Shown here: positions 17,899-25,780 of the stretch, one piece after another
Numbering within the stretch: the first letter of the stretch is position 1
Layout: each line of letters opens with the position of its first letter
Assembly: GCA_002427745.1 (NCBI GenBank)
Contig: DIYF01000072.1
Coordinates: 39,827-103,826 of the forward strand
Origin: Roseivirga sp. UBA6061
GTDB taxonomy: Bacteria > Bacteroidota > Bacteroidia > Cytophagales > Cyclobacteriaceae
Reading direction: 5' to 3'
DNA: 64,000 bases
Position numbers and translations under genes: made by a program
Notes under the pieces: generated by a model
What the model was told of the DNA's origin: nothing
Database searches by the model: none
What the model saw: the letters and a program-made list of their open reading frames with translations, nothing else

Positions 17899-18833
17899 GG
17901 GTTTATTATTTGACTGAGTTTTTCGAAAAAATCTGATTGAATAGCTTCGACATGGTTGTTGATATTCCCAGAGATATGTGGCGTAATGATCAGGTTATCA
18001 AGCTTCCAGAGTCTGGACCTTCTCGATAAGGGTTCTTCTGAGACTACATCCAGTATGGTTCCTGCCAGCCCGCCTGATTTCATATGTTGATACAGTGCTG
18101 TTTCATCGATCAGGTCCCCGCGGCCAATATTGATAAGGAAGGCATCGCGCTTCATGGCATTAAGGCTCTTCTGATCAATAATTTCTTTTGTACTGGGGTC
18201 AGAAGGCAGAGCCAGTATGACTATATCTGCTGAAGAGAGCAACTGATTCAGGTCATCAGGCGCATACCAGGCATCCAGGAGGTCGCTTTCTTTCCTGGAT
18301 CTGGACAGGCCTTCTACCCTGCAGCCATGTAATTTGAACTGTCTTGCTATTTCCATACCGTTACTCCCAAGGCCCAGCACGGCAATTTTCTTGGTGGAGA
18401 GCGGTTGGATGGCGCCTCCAAGCAAGCCTTCCTGGCTCCATTTCCTTTTTTGGTGGCGGGTATATAGCTCTGAAAACTTTCGGGTGTGCATCATGGCTGC
18501 CATCAGGCAATACTCAGCAATGGCCTCAGCTGAAATGCCTTTGGAAGAGGCCACCTGGCAGTTGGGGTTATTGACCTGCAGTGCAGGATCAACACCGCTG
18601 ATGCCCGAATAGAGCAACTTCATGGTTTCGGGTACTTTCGGAAGAATGCTTCCCGGGGCTATCAGAAAGGCCGCAGTGGAGCCGACAAACCGCGTTGCAT
18701 CAGGCCTGGATTCTGTCAGATAATCTATCTCCAATAGCTCCGGGCCTACCAGACCCTGGCTATGTAAGGTCCGCTCCCAAAGAGACTGAGTAAAATGAGG
18801 TGTGCACTGAATACTGCAACGGGTTTTGGTCAT
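17895..18833 (-). CDS. D-2-hydroxyacid dehydrogenase family protein
   Basis: An NAD(P)-linked dehydrogenase of 312 residues. The nucleotide-binding GLGSNG lies at 154-159, and the catalytic triad can be read as Arg238 (INIGRGD), Glu266 or 267 (VSEEPL) and His286 (ITPHISG). Family members reduce 2-keto acids to D-2-hydroxy acids or the reverse. Its position inside a polysaccharide locus, overlapping an ATP-grasp gene by 4 bases, suggests that it makes a hydroxy acid (such as a lactate- or glycerate-like group) that the ATP-grasp protein then attaches. That link is inference. Confidence 0.85.
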   Translation of the reverse strand: MTKTRCSIQCTPHFTQSLWERTLHSQGLVGPELLEIDYLTESRPDATRFVGSTAAFLIAPGSILPKVPETMKLLYSGISGVDPALQVNNPNCQVASSKGISAEAIAEYCLMAAMMHTRKFSELYTRHQKRKWSQEGLLGGAIQPLSTKKIAVLGLGSNGMEIARQFKLHGCRVEGLSRSRKESDLLDAWYAPDDLNQLLSSADIVILALPSDPSTKEIIDQKSLNAMKRDAFLINIGRGDLIDETALYQHMKSGGLAGTILDVVSEEPLSRRSRLWKLDNLIITPHISGNINNHVEAIQSDFFEKLSQIINP

Positions 18834-20026
18834 TTTCCTTTAGAAGGTTTGAGTATTTTGACTAGCTCTCTTAAGATAGTCCTTTGTATATGAATTATGA
18901 AAGGCCGCTTGTCTTTCGCGTTATAGAGAGAAATGGTTTTGGGCCCCCTGATGTCCTTTCGCCACTGCCTGAAAGAAAGCTCTCCCTGCTTTTTGTATTG
19001 TAAAAAAGACTGATAGCAGAGATGGTAGTTCACCCATTTAATGCCTCTTTTGAATTGATTGTCTTCTTCAACAGCTTGCCCGGTACTTAGGAGATAGTGT
19101 CCGAGGGCGAAGTTCATACCACAACGGGTAGAGAGGTAGTTTTGCTGCCAGAACCGCGTATTGATCTCAACAAGTTTCAGTTGATTCGATTTGCTGTCCA
19201 GTTTAAACTCGGCACTGCCGATGCCCCTGTAATCAATGGCACTAAATAGCTTTCTTCCAAGCTTTATAAGTTCTTCCGAGTGTACGCTTTCTGCGCTGGA
19301 GGCAATGCCGAAGTGGATGGGGTACTGGTGAATTTTTCTTAAGGTAAACTCCTGGATAGTTCGTCCCTCTGAATCAATATTTACGCAGTATTTCACGTTT
19401 TCATGATCAGCACTTTGAATAATCTCCTGAAGTAAAACAGGCACCCCTTTGGCTACTATATCTGTTACAATTTGTAAGAGCCGGGCCTCATCATCGGCCA
19501 CAAAACCCTTGGTAGATCCGCTGACATGTATTCTCCAGAGTGTTACATTTTGCGCCTTCACAAAAACCGGATAGCTCACCTTTTCTTTAGCTTCTTCCAG
19601 GTCGGTTTGTGAAGTCACCAAAAGCGTTTTGGGTACAGCTACCTCGGCCTTCAGTGCCAGGTCATAGAGTCGGGCTTTGTCATTGATTTCGTTAATGATT
19701 CCGGCTGACGAGATGTTGACCTGAAAATGTTCACGGATAAAATCACTCTGCCTGATGTAGAATTGCAGATACTCATCAGCAGCTATAAAAAGAACAGGTT
19801 TTTGATCAAAACTACCGGAAAGCTTTGTAAGAGAAGTCTTGAACTTCTCCAGCTCATTCATCGGGTGAGGAAGCTGACGGAAGTCTACATATTTAGAGAA
19901 GAGACCTATTTCCCGAAAATGACTGACACCAATCGTAGGAATGCCCAGGGGAGCCAGACTGTGAACAATGCCCAGAGCTGTTTCTGATAAGCCTAAAATG
20001 ACAGCTGCTGTCTGGAAGTTTTTCAT
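18830..20026 (-). CDS. ATP-grasp ligase (carboxylate-amine ligase type)
   Basis: A 398-residue protein with a preATP-grasp N-terminal Rossmann-like domain (AAVILGLSETALGIVHSLAP) and an ATP-grasp core: VFVKAQNVTLWRIHVSGSTKG, VPVLLQEIIQ, and GIGSAEFKLDSKSNQLKLVE with NTRFW completing the metal site. Such enzymes form amide bonds through an acyl phosphate. It overlaps the hydroxyacid dehydrogenase gene by 4 bases, and a SAM methyltransferase gene lies 7 bases upstream. A likely job is coupling an acid to an amino sugar made by the DegT enzymes. The substrate is undetermined. Confidence 0.82.
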   Translation of the reverse strand: MKNFQTAAVILGLSETALGIVHSLAPLGIPTIGVSHFREIGLFSKYVDFRQLPHPMNELEKFKTSLTKLSGSFDQKPVLFIAADEYLQFYIRQSDFIREHFQVNISSAGIINEINDKARLYDLALKAEVAVPKTLLVTSQTDLEEAKEKVSYPVFVKAQNVTLWRIHVSGSTKGFVADDEARLLQIVTDIVAKGVPVLLQEIIQSADHENVKYCVNIDSEGRTIQEFTLRKIHQYPIHFGIASSAESVHSEELIKLGRKLFSAIDYRGIGSAEFKLDSKSNQLKLVEINTRFWQQNYLSTRCGMNFALGHYLLSTGQAVEEDNQFKRGIKWVNYHLCYQSFLQYKKQGELSFRQWRKDIRGPKTISLYNAKDKRPFIIHIQRTILRELVKILKPSKGK

Positions 20027-20033
20027 GCGAAAA

Positions 20034-21155
20034 TTAAATCTCTTTTCGGTTTCTCCAGACAGGCTGCAGGTCAGTATTGGATAACTTAATGTTGACTTCG
20101 GGTCGCTTTAAATGAGCAGGACTCACGGGTTTGGCAAAACCATATTGTTCGAAAATCACATCTGTCTGGAAGCTATCGCCAGATTCACTGCAAATCTTTT
20201 CTTGTGGAGGCAGAATAGGCGTCCGGAACTGGTATTGGTGATGATAACCTGTATTCGCTCCCTTTTTATAGAAACCGGCATTTTTCTGGTCCTGGCAAGA
20301 GGGGCAAACGGGAACGAGGTAGTTATTAAGAGAATCTCTTTGTGCGTTTGGCTCTCCACAGAGAAAACAGTGCATGTCGTCTGCCACTTTTACCGAGATG
20401 GTAATGGCCTGAGCACCATAATTCCGCAGCCAGGTCTTTTCAAACCTTCGGGAAAACCGACCCGCAAAAGAGTCTTTGCTTATATTTTTTCCGGTGTGCT
20501 TCCCTTTTTCAAAAAAGGTATACAGCAAATCACATCCGGCATATTGGGTTACTGACAGGCCTGAGTTGCTCACATGTCTGGCCAGTTGGGCAGGACGATA
20601 TTCATACTGAAAAAAAGTAACAGGAGCTACCTTTCTTCCCAGCAGCTTCTTGGCGACCCTTTTCAGTTTTTGTTTGCCATGTTTTATGGGAATGTACCAC
20701 GATTTTGACGGGGTGGTGATAATGGCCACACCACCAGGTCTCAATACACGACAGGCCTCGTTCAGAGCCTTATGAGGTCCTTCCTGAAAATGCTCTACAA
20801 CACCGAAGGACAGATAACCTGAAAGGGAATTATCAGCATATTCGAGCTTTGTAACATCACCGACTACAAAAGAGGCGTCAAAGTCACGATCCATTTTCCA
20901 GTCATTCAGGTAGTCAATCGTAGGCCTGGCGAAATCCAGACCTTCAATTTCTATGCCCAGGCGCGATAGCAAAAGCACCCAGCGACCCAGCCCGCAGCCC
21001 GCTTCCAGCACTTTTCCGTGCCTTGGGGTGAATTTCATAATCCAGGGCCTCAGGCCATAGAAGTCCCATTTTTGAATTTCTTTTTCAGGGGTCAGATCCT
21101 TCCACCAGTTGTCCCAGGTTTGGGTGTCCTGACCTATACTATGATTATCTTCCAT
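20034..21155 (-). CDS. SAM-dependent methyltransferase with C-terminal zinc-ribbon-like tail
   Basis: Residues 45-150 form a class I methyltransferase: VLEAGCGLGRWV at 49-60 (SAM binding), IEGLDFARPTI, VVGDVTKLEYAD at 97-108 and GVVEHF near 118-123. The C-terminal 110 residues are different and hold two CxxC pairs, Cys263/Cys266 and Cys284/Cys287, spaced like a zinc ribbon. The combination is uncommon. The enzyme could methylate a sugar or its N-acyl group. It lies between the ATP-grasp and DegT aminotransferase genes in the locus. The zinc-binding tail is inferred from cysteine spacing. Confidence 0.85.
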   Translation of the reverse strand: MEDNHSIGQDTQTWDNWWKDLTPEKEIQKWDFYGLRPWIMKFTPRHGKVLEAGCGLGRWVLLLSRLGIEIEGLDFARPTIDYLNDWKMDRDFDASFVVGDVTKLEYADNSLSGYLSFGVVEHFQEGPHKALNEACRVLRPGGVAIITTPSKSWYIPIKHGKQKLKRVAKKLLGRKVAPVTFFQYEYRPAQLARHVSNSGLSVTQYAGCDLLYTFFEKGKHTGKNISKDSFAGRFSRRFEKTWLRNYGAQAITISVKVADDMHCFLCGEPNAQRDSLNNYLVPVCPSCQDQKNAGFYKKGANTGYHHQYQFRTPILPPQEKICSESGDSFQTDVIFEQYGFAKPVSPAHLKRPEVNIKLSNTDLQPVWRNRKEI

Positions 21156-21171
21156 TCCGGGCTCAGAGTCG

Positions 21172-22302
21172 TTAGCTGTAAAAAAGTCTTAGGTGCTCTA
21201 TAATGTAGTCAACCTCGTCAAATGTCAATTCTGCATGAAGCGGCAGGGTGATAAAGCGGTTATACTCTTCTTCAATATAAGCACATGAGCCGGCCCACTC
21301 TGAAAAGAGAGGCTGGCAGGTCATGGGGGTATAATGGCAACCGGTGGCAATACCTTTAGACTTGAGGTGGATCATTAAATCATCACGGGCATCTACCCTG
21401 ATTCCGAACATTTGATAAACATATTGTTCCGGCTCAAAAGGGAGTAGCGGTTCGATTTGGGGTATATCGGCAATACCATCCATGTAGTGCCTGATGATCG
21501 CAGATCGGTGGGCATTCATGGCCGGAAGCTTCTTCAATTGAGCCAGGCCTATGGAGGCAGCCAGGTCATTCATGTTGTACTTGTACCCCAGTACATTGAT
21601 TTCATAAAACCAATGCATGGCATCTTTATTGGCACTGACATAAGACTGAGCGGTTTTCCAGTTGTCTTTATCAATGCCTACCCAGCGCTGGGCTTTGGTG
21701 TTTTTGAGGATTTCAGGCTCGTTCGTCACAATCATGCCGCCATCACCGGTGGTCATCAGTTTTTTCTCTTCAAAACTGTAGCAGCCAATGTGCCCCCAGG
21801 TACCAAGGCTTTTTCCTTTGTAGTCGGCTCCGGTTGTATGAGCACAGTCTTCAATAACTTTCAGGTTCTTTTCATTAGCCCATTCCATGAGCTCATCCAT
21901 GGGTACGGGGTGACCCGTGTAATGCACTGGCATTACCGCCACACAATCTTCATCATACTTGGCCCTGAGGTCGTTCATGTCCATGCCCAGGGTGAGCGGG
22001 TCGGAATCTACAAAAACCGGGATTAGTCGGTTATAGAGAACAGCCGTAGCCGTGGCAGCAAAAGTGAGCGAGGGCAGCAATACTTTTTTTCCCTCCGGAA
22101 ATGCGAAAGCTGAAACAGCCAGATGAAGCGCTGCGGTGGCAGAGTTGAGCCCTATGGCCAGTTCGGCTCCTACAAAATCAGCCCATTCTTTCTCAAACTG
22201 ATTTACCTTGGGGCCAAGGCCAATCCATGAGCGTTCAAAGCTGTCCTGAATATTCTCTAGTTCTTCCTTGCCTACTGATGGTCTGAATAATCTGATGTTC
22301 AC
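21172..22302 (-). CDS. DegT/DnrJ/EryC1/StrS-family sugar aminotransferase
   Basis: A PLP enzyme of 376 residues with all the family marks: GLNSATAALHLAV (51-63) for phosphate binding, EDCAHTTGA (151-159) and SFEEKKLMTTGDGG (176-189), in which Lys181 best matches the Schiff-base lysine. A lysine here argues against an RfbH-type 3-dehydrase, which has histidine. It should aminate a CDP-4-keto-6-deoxy sugar produced by the adjacent rfbF/rfbG products. The upstream 148-base gap contains a TACCTTTG box, so transcription may restart here. Confidence 0.93.
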   Translation of the reverse strand: MNIRLFRPSVGKEELENIQDSFERSWIGLGPKVNQFEKEWADFVGAELAIGLNSATAALHLAVSAFAFPEGKKVLLPSLTFAATATAVLYNRLIPVFVDSDPLTLGMDMNDLRAKYDEDCVAVMPVHYTGHPVPMDELMEWANEKNLKVIEDCAHTTGADYKGKSLGTWGHIGCYSFEEKKLMTTGDGGMIVTNEPEILKNTKAQRWVGIDKDNWKTAQSYVSANKDAMHWFYEINVLGYKYNMNDLAASIGLAQLKKLPAMNAHRSAIIRHYMDGIADIPQIEPLLPFEPEQYVYQMFGIRVDARDDLMIHLKSKGIATGCHYTPMTCQPLFSEWAGSCAYIEEEYNRFITLPLHAELTFDEVDYIIEHLRLFYS

Positions 22303-22356
22303 CTTGGTTCTTCTGTTTATGGTTTATGAAGCTAATCCCTGAAATCTAACTGACAA

Positions 22357-22364
22357 CAAAGGTA
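22357..22364 (-). promoter_or_regulatory. Candidate -7 box (TACCTTTG) inside the polysaccharide locus
   Basis: The minus strand reads TACCTTTG, fitting TAnnTTTG, about 55 bases before the DegT start at 22302 in the widest gap of the upper locus. No good -33 TTTG is seen, so this is a weak candidate for an internal promoter. Confidence 0.3.
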
Positions 22365-22450
22365 TCATCTTTCCTGTTTTTCGGTTGTTGGCTTTGTCCG
22401 ACAATAAAACCGATGAGGCTGACAATACCCTACTTGGGGAAGGTCAGGTA

Positions 22451-23017
22451 TCAAAGTGTCTTCAAAGAAATACTATTCGTTGTACTAAAATTTTTCCAGG
22501 AAAGATTTTCCTGGTCTTTTTCAGAAACAAAGGCTTCTGAAACCGGCCAGTCGATCTTTAAATCAGGGTCGTTCCACATAAGTCCTCTCTCCGCAGCGGG
22601 GGTATAGAAATTATCTACCTTGTATACTACCTCAGATACCTCGCTCAAAGTGCAGAACCCATGGGCAAACCCCCGGGGAATAAAGAACATTTTTTTGTTT
22701 TCAGCTGAAAGCATGATACTGTCCCATTGTCCATAAGTTTCTGAGTCGGTACGCAGGTCTACTACCACATCCAGTACGGCTCCTTCTATGCATCGGATGA
22801 GCTTTGTTTCGGCATGTGGAGGCAATTGAAAATGCAGACCTCTGATAATGTGCAGACGCTCAGAGCGTGAATGATTTTCCTGTACCCAGTCTCTGTCTAG
22901 CCCTGCGTCTTTAAATAATCCGGCATCGAAGGTTCTCATAAAAAACCCCCGGGAATCCATATGGGGGTGGGGCGTAACTTCATAGAGCCCTTTTAGCTTT
23001 CTTTCTGAAAACTTCAT
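22451..23017 (-). CDS. RmlC-type nucleotide-sugar 3,5-epimerase family protein
   Basis: A cupin-fold protein of 188 residues resembling dTDP-4-dehydrorhamnose 3,5-epimerase. The catalytic His62 (IRGLHFQ), the VVVDLRTDS strand (84-92), and Tyr132 (VVYKVDNFY) are all present, followed by the conserved ERGLMWNDP at 143-151. Because the upstream genes are rfbF and rfbG and there are no dTDP-glucose genes, the substrate is more likely a CDP-4-keto-6-deoxyhexose. It overlaps rfbG by 4 bases. Whether it epimerises one or two carbons cannot be decided. Confidence 0.9.
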   Translation of the reverse strand: MKFSERKLKGLYEVTPHPHMDSRGFFMRTFDAGLFKDAGLDRDWVQENHSRSERLHIIRGLHFQLPPHAETKLIRCIEGAVLDVVVDLRTDSETYGQWDSIMLSAENKKMFFIPRGFAHGFCTLSEVSEVVYKVDNFYTPAAERGLMWNDPDLKIDWPVSEAFVSEKDQENLSWKNFSTTNSISLKTL

Positions 23018-24084
23018 ATGCTGTTATAGGCGTTTATCTGTTGCTCACAGAGCTTTTTTATATCTGTGCTTTGATAGGATTTATACCAATCGGCTGTCCA
23101 GGCAATAGTGGTTTCAAAATCTAACCGGGGTTGCCAGCCCAGCCTGAAGAGGGCTTTGCTTATATCAAGTGAAAGGACCTTCGCCTCATGAGGGCCGGCA
23201 GCCTGGTTGGCCTGCGTGATATTGCCCTTGCCCATATGCCTGATCAGCTCATGTACCAACTGCCCCACGTTTTTTATGCTCGAATGGTCCGGGCCAAAGT
23301 TCCAGGCTCCGCAGAAAGTGGTGGGCTGTACCATCATGGAAGAGGCTAACCGGAGGTAGCCCCCTAAAGGCTCCAGTACATGTTGCCAGGGCCGGGTCGA
23401 TCCCGGGTTTCTTAAATGAACAGCCTCGCCTTTTTCAAAAGCCCTGATACAATCAGGTACTATTCGGTTAGCTGACCAGTCACCACCACCAATCACGTTC
23501 CCGGCTCTGGCGGTAGCGATGGCTTTTTTGTGCTGATCGTATTCATCTGGATTAAAAAATGAACGCAGATAGCTTCCGGCCACAATTTCCGCAGCACCTT
23601 TGCTGGCACTGTAGGGGTCATAACCACCCAGTGGGTCGTTTTCACGATAGCCCCAGGTCCATTCCTGATTTTCGTATACTTTGTCGGTGGTTATGATCAC
23701 TCCCGTGTGTACCGAGTCAGTTTGCCTGATGGCCTCCAGCACATGGGCCGTACCCAGTGTGTTGGTCTCAAAAGTATAGAGTGGGTCACTATAGCCATCG
23801 ATTACCAGCGCCTGTGCTGCCAGGTGGAATACTATTTCGGGTTGCTCTTCTTGAAATATCTGAAAGACCTGCTCCTTATCCCGGATATCGCCTCTGTGAT
23901 CTTTGATATCGGAGGCGATTCCTGAAAGGTCATAGAGGTTTGGCTTTTCTTTCGGATCAAGGCTCAGGCCGATGACATCGGCTCCCAATTGCCTGAGCCA
24001 AATGCTGAGCCAGGTACCTTTAAAACCGGTGTGGCCGGTAACGAGTACTCGTTTTCCCTTAAAGCTTTCCAGGTGATTTGCCAT
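23014..24084 (-). CDS. rfbG: CDP-glucose 4,6-dehydratase
   Basis: A short-chain dehydrogenase-type enzyme of 356 residues that converts CDP-glucose to CDP-4-keto-6-deoxyglucose with bound NAD. Motifs: VTGHTGFKGTWL at 15-26 (NAD binding; GHTGFKG is typical of RfbG), TTDKVY at 132-137, and YxxxK as Tyr158/Lys162 (PYSASKGAAE). The length and the GHTGFKG variant distinguish it from dTDP-glucose dehydratase. It lies between the epimerase and rfbF genes, giving a complete route from glucose-1-phosphate to the keto sugar. Confidence 0.95.
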   Translation of the reverse strand: MANHLESFKGKRVLVTGHTGFKGTWLSIWLRQLGADVIGLSLDPKEKPNLYDLSGIASDIKDHRGDIRDKEQVFQIFQEEQPEIVFHLAAQALVIDGYSDPLYTFETNTLGTAHVLEAIRQTDSVHTGVIITTDKVYENQEWTWGYRENDPLGGYDPYSASKGAAEIVAGSYLRSFFNPDEYDQHKKAIATARAGNVIGGGDWSANRIVPDCIRAFEKGEAVHLRNPGSTRPWQHVLEPLGGYLRLASSMMVQPTTFCGAWNFGPDHSSIKNVGQLVHELIRHMGKGNITQANQAAGPHEAKVLSLDISKALFRLGWQPRLDFETTIAWTADWYKSYQSTDIKKLCEQQINAYNSI

Positions 24085-24093
24085 TCTTGAATT

Positions 24094-24861
24094 TTACCAG
24101 AGCTTCCACTTGGCCTGACCTTCCCGCCAAAGCTTGTTTAAATGATTTACATCTCTTACTGTATCAGCACATTCCCAGAAACCATTGTGTTTATAGGTCA
24201 TTACCTGTTTGTCTTCAGCAAGTTTTTCCAGCGGGCCGAACTCAAAATCGCAGTCTTCTGAATTTTCCAGGTAATCCAGCATACTCTTGTTGAACACCAT
24301 GAAGCCGCCATTGATCAGACCTTTACTTGTTTGAGGTTTTTCCTCAAAAGACATCACCAGCCCGTCTTCTTCTATCACCTCACCAAACATCGAGGGTGGT
24401 TTTACACCAGTGATGGTCACGGTTTTGCCGTGATTGTTATGAAAAGCGAGCAGTTCGTTGATATCTACGTTAGAAACACCGTCTCCGTAAGTCAGAAAAT
24501 TCTGATCATCCAGGTAAGGCTCCAGCTTCTTGATTCTTCCTCCTTTCAGCGTATTCAACCCAGTGTTGACAAGGGTTACTTTCCAGTCATCGGCTGAAGC
24601 GTTATGGTAAGTTATGTCACCGGTGGCCGTATCTATGGTCATATCTGAGTTATAGGCCTGGATGTTCGTGAAGTAGTCCTTAATTACATTGCCTTTATAG
24701 CCGAGCGCGATGACAAACTCATTAAAACCAAAGTGAGCGTAAGATTTCATTATATGCCAGATGATCGGACGACCACCTATCTCTACCATTGGTTTGGGAA
24801 TGAGCTCTGTTACATGCCCGAGTCTGGAACCAAAGCCTCCGGCAAGAATGACTACTTTCAT
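24094..24861 (-). CDS. rfbF: Glucose-1-phosphate cytidylyltransferase
   Basis: Forms CDP-glucose from CTP and glucose-1-phosphate. The 255-residue length and the motifs AGGFGSRLGHVTELIPKPMV (the nucleotidyl transfer loop) and GDGVSNVDI (metal-binding Asp region) are those of RfbF, and the WECADTVRDVNHLNKLW C-terminus is characteristic. It is the first gene of the long minus-strand locus and diverges from the wza/wzc pair across a 160-base gap that must hold the promoters for both directions. Confidence 0.96.
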   Translation of the reverse strand: MKVVILAGGFGSRLGHVTELIPKPMVEIGGRPIIWHIMKSYAHFGFNEFVIALGYKGNVIKDYFTNIQAYNSDMTIDTATGDITYHNASADDWKVTLVNTGLNTLKGGRIKKLEPYLDDQNFLTYGDGVSNVDINELLAFHNNHGKTVTITGVKPPSMFGEVIEEDGLVMSFEEKPQTSKGLINGGFMVFNKSMLDYLENSEDCDFEFGPLEKLAEDKQVMTYKHNGFWECADTVRDVNHLNKLWREGQAKWKLW

Positions 24862-25021
24862 ATAAGGTTATTTAGGATCAGTATCCAAAAAAGGAGCGGC
24901 TGATGGCACAATATTATGGAAATTCATCGAAAGGGGTCGTTATTAGAGCGTTATGTTTTAATATTGATTGATTAAAAAACTCTGAGAGAAAAACGGAAAT
25001 CCCATTAGTTTTACGGCTGAT

Positions 25022-25777
25022 ATGAAGTATGCTGCCTTGTTTATTCTGGCTTTCGCCATGTGTTCTTGCGCCAGTCAGAAGAAGTTCGTCTATTTTCAGA
25101 ATGAAGGTGACAGGGCTGAGGCTGTTATGGAAAAAGAAGTTCCGGAGATTCGGTTGCTGCCTAATGACATCCTGGCCATTACTGTGAGTAGTGTCAATGC
25201 CGCAGCTTCAGGACCTTATAACCTGGTAAGACCGGATATCAATAGTGCCACTCAGCCCATTACAGATTTTCTGATCAATGCCAGTGGTATGATCAATTAT
25301 CCAGGCCTTGGAGAAATAAATGTAGAGGGCCTGACAACTGCCGAAGCAGAAGAGAAGATTAAGAAGCTTGTTTCGCCCTTTCTGAGTGATGCGGTGGTGA
25401 ATGTGAGACTTATCAATTTTACCGTTACTGTTACAGGAGAGGTAAGAAGCCCTTCTAGCTATGTGATTGCCGACCAGCGTATCACCCTGATTGAAGCGCT
25501 GAGCCTTGCCGGAGATATCAACGACCTGGGAGACAGAGAGAAAGTGATGGTAATCAGGGAGAGTAAAGGAGAAAGAGAGTTTATGACCGTGAATCTCCTG
25601 ACAGATTCCGTATTTATATCTCCGTATTACTATTTACAGCAAAATGATGTTATCTATGTTCCTCCCACAAAGGGAAAAGCTTTTTCTGCCAGGTCTGAAC
25701 CCTTGAGCAGGGTGATATTACCGGCAGTAGGTGTATTAGCTTCACTGGCATCTTTGATAATAATTGCGAACAGATAA
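25022..25777 (+). CDS. Polysaccharide export outer-membrane lipoprotein (Wza/KpsD-like)
   Basis: This 251-residue protein has a lipoprotein signal ending at Cys16 (FAMCSC), a polysaccharide-export domain (about 40-115, RLLPNDILAITVSSVNAAA), a SLBB-type domain (about 130-180, VTVTGEVRSPSSYVI) and a C-terminal hydrophobic anchor (VILPAVGVLASLASLIIIA). It likely forms the outer-membrane exit channel for the polymer. The C-terminal anchor is common in the Bacteroidota version. It precedes the wzc-like gene with 3 bases between stop and start, and both diverge from the biosynthesis locus. Confidence 0.92.
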   Translation: MKYAALFILAFAMCSCASQKKFVYFQNEGDRAEAVMEKEVPEIRLLPNDILAITVSSVNAAASGPYNLVRPDINSATQPITDFLINASGMINYPGLGEINVEGLTTAEAEEKIKKLVSPFLSDAVVNVRLINFTVTVTGEVRSPSSYVIADQRITLIEALSLAGDINDLGDREKVMVIRESKGEREFMTVNLLTDSVFISPYYYLQQNDVIYVPPTKGKAFSARSEPLSRVILPAVGVLASLASLIIIANR

Positions 25778-25780
25778 CGA

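Noticed and set aside
21457..22026. Long open frame on the plus strand opposite the DegT aminotransferase gene
   Set aside because: It lies fully within a gene with clear PLP motifs on the other strand and has no family features or plausible start context.
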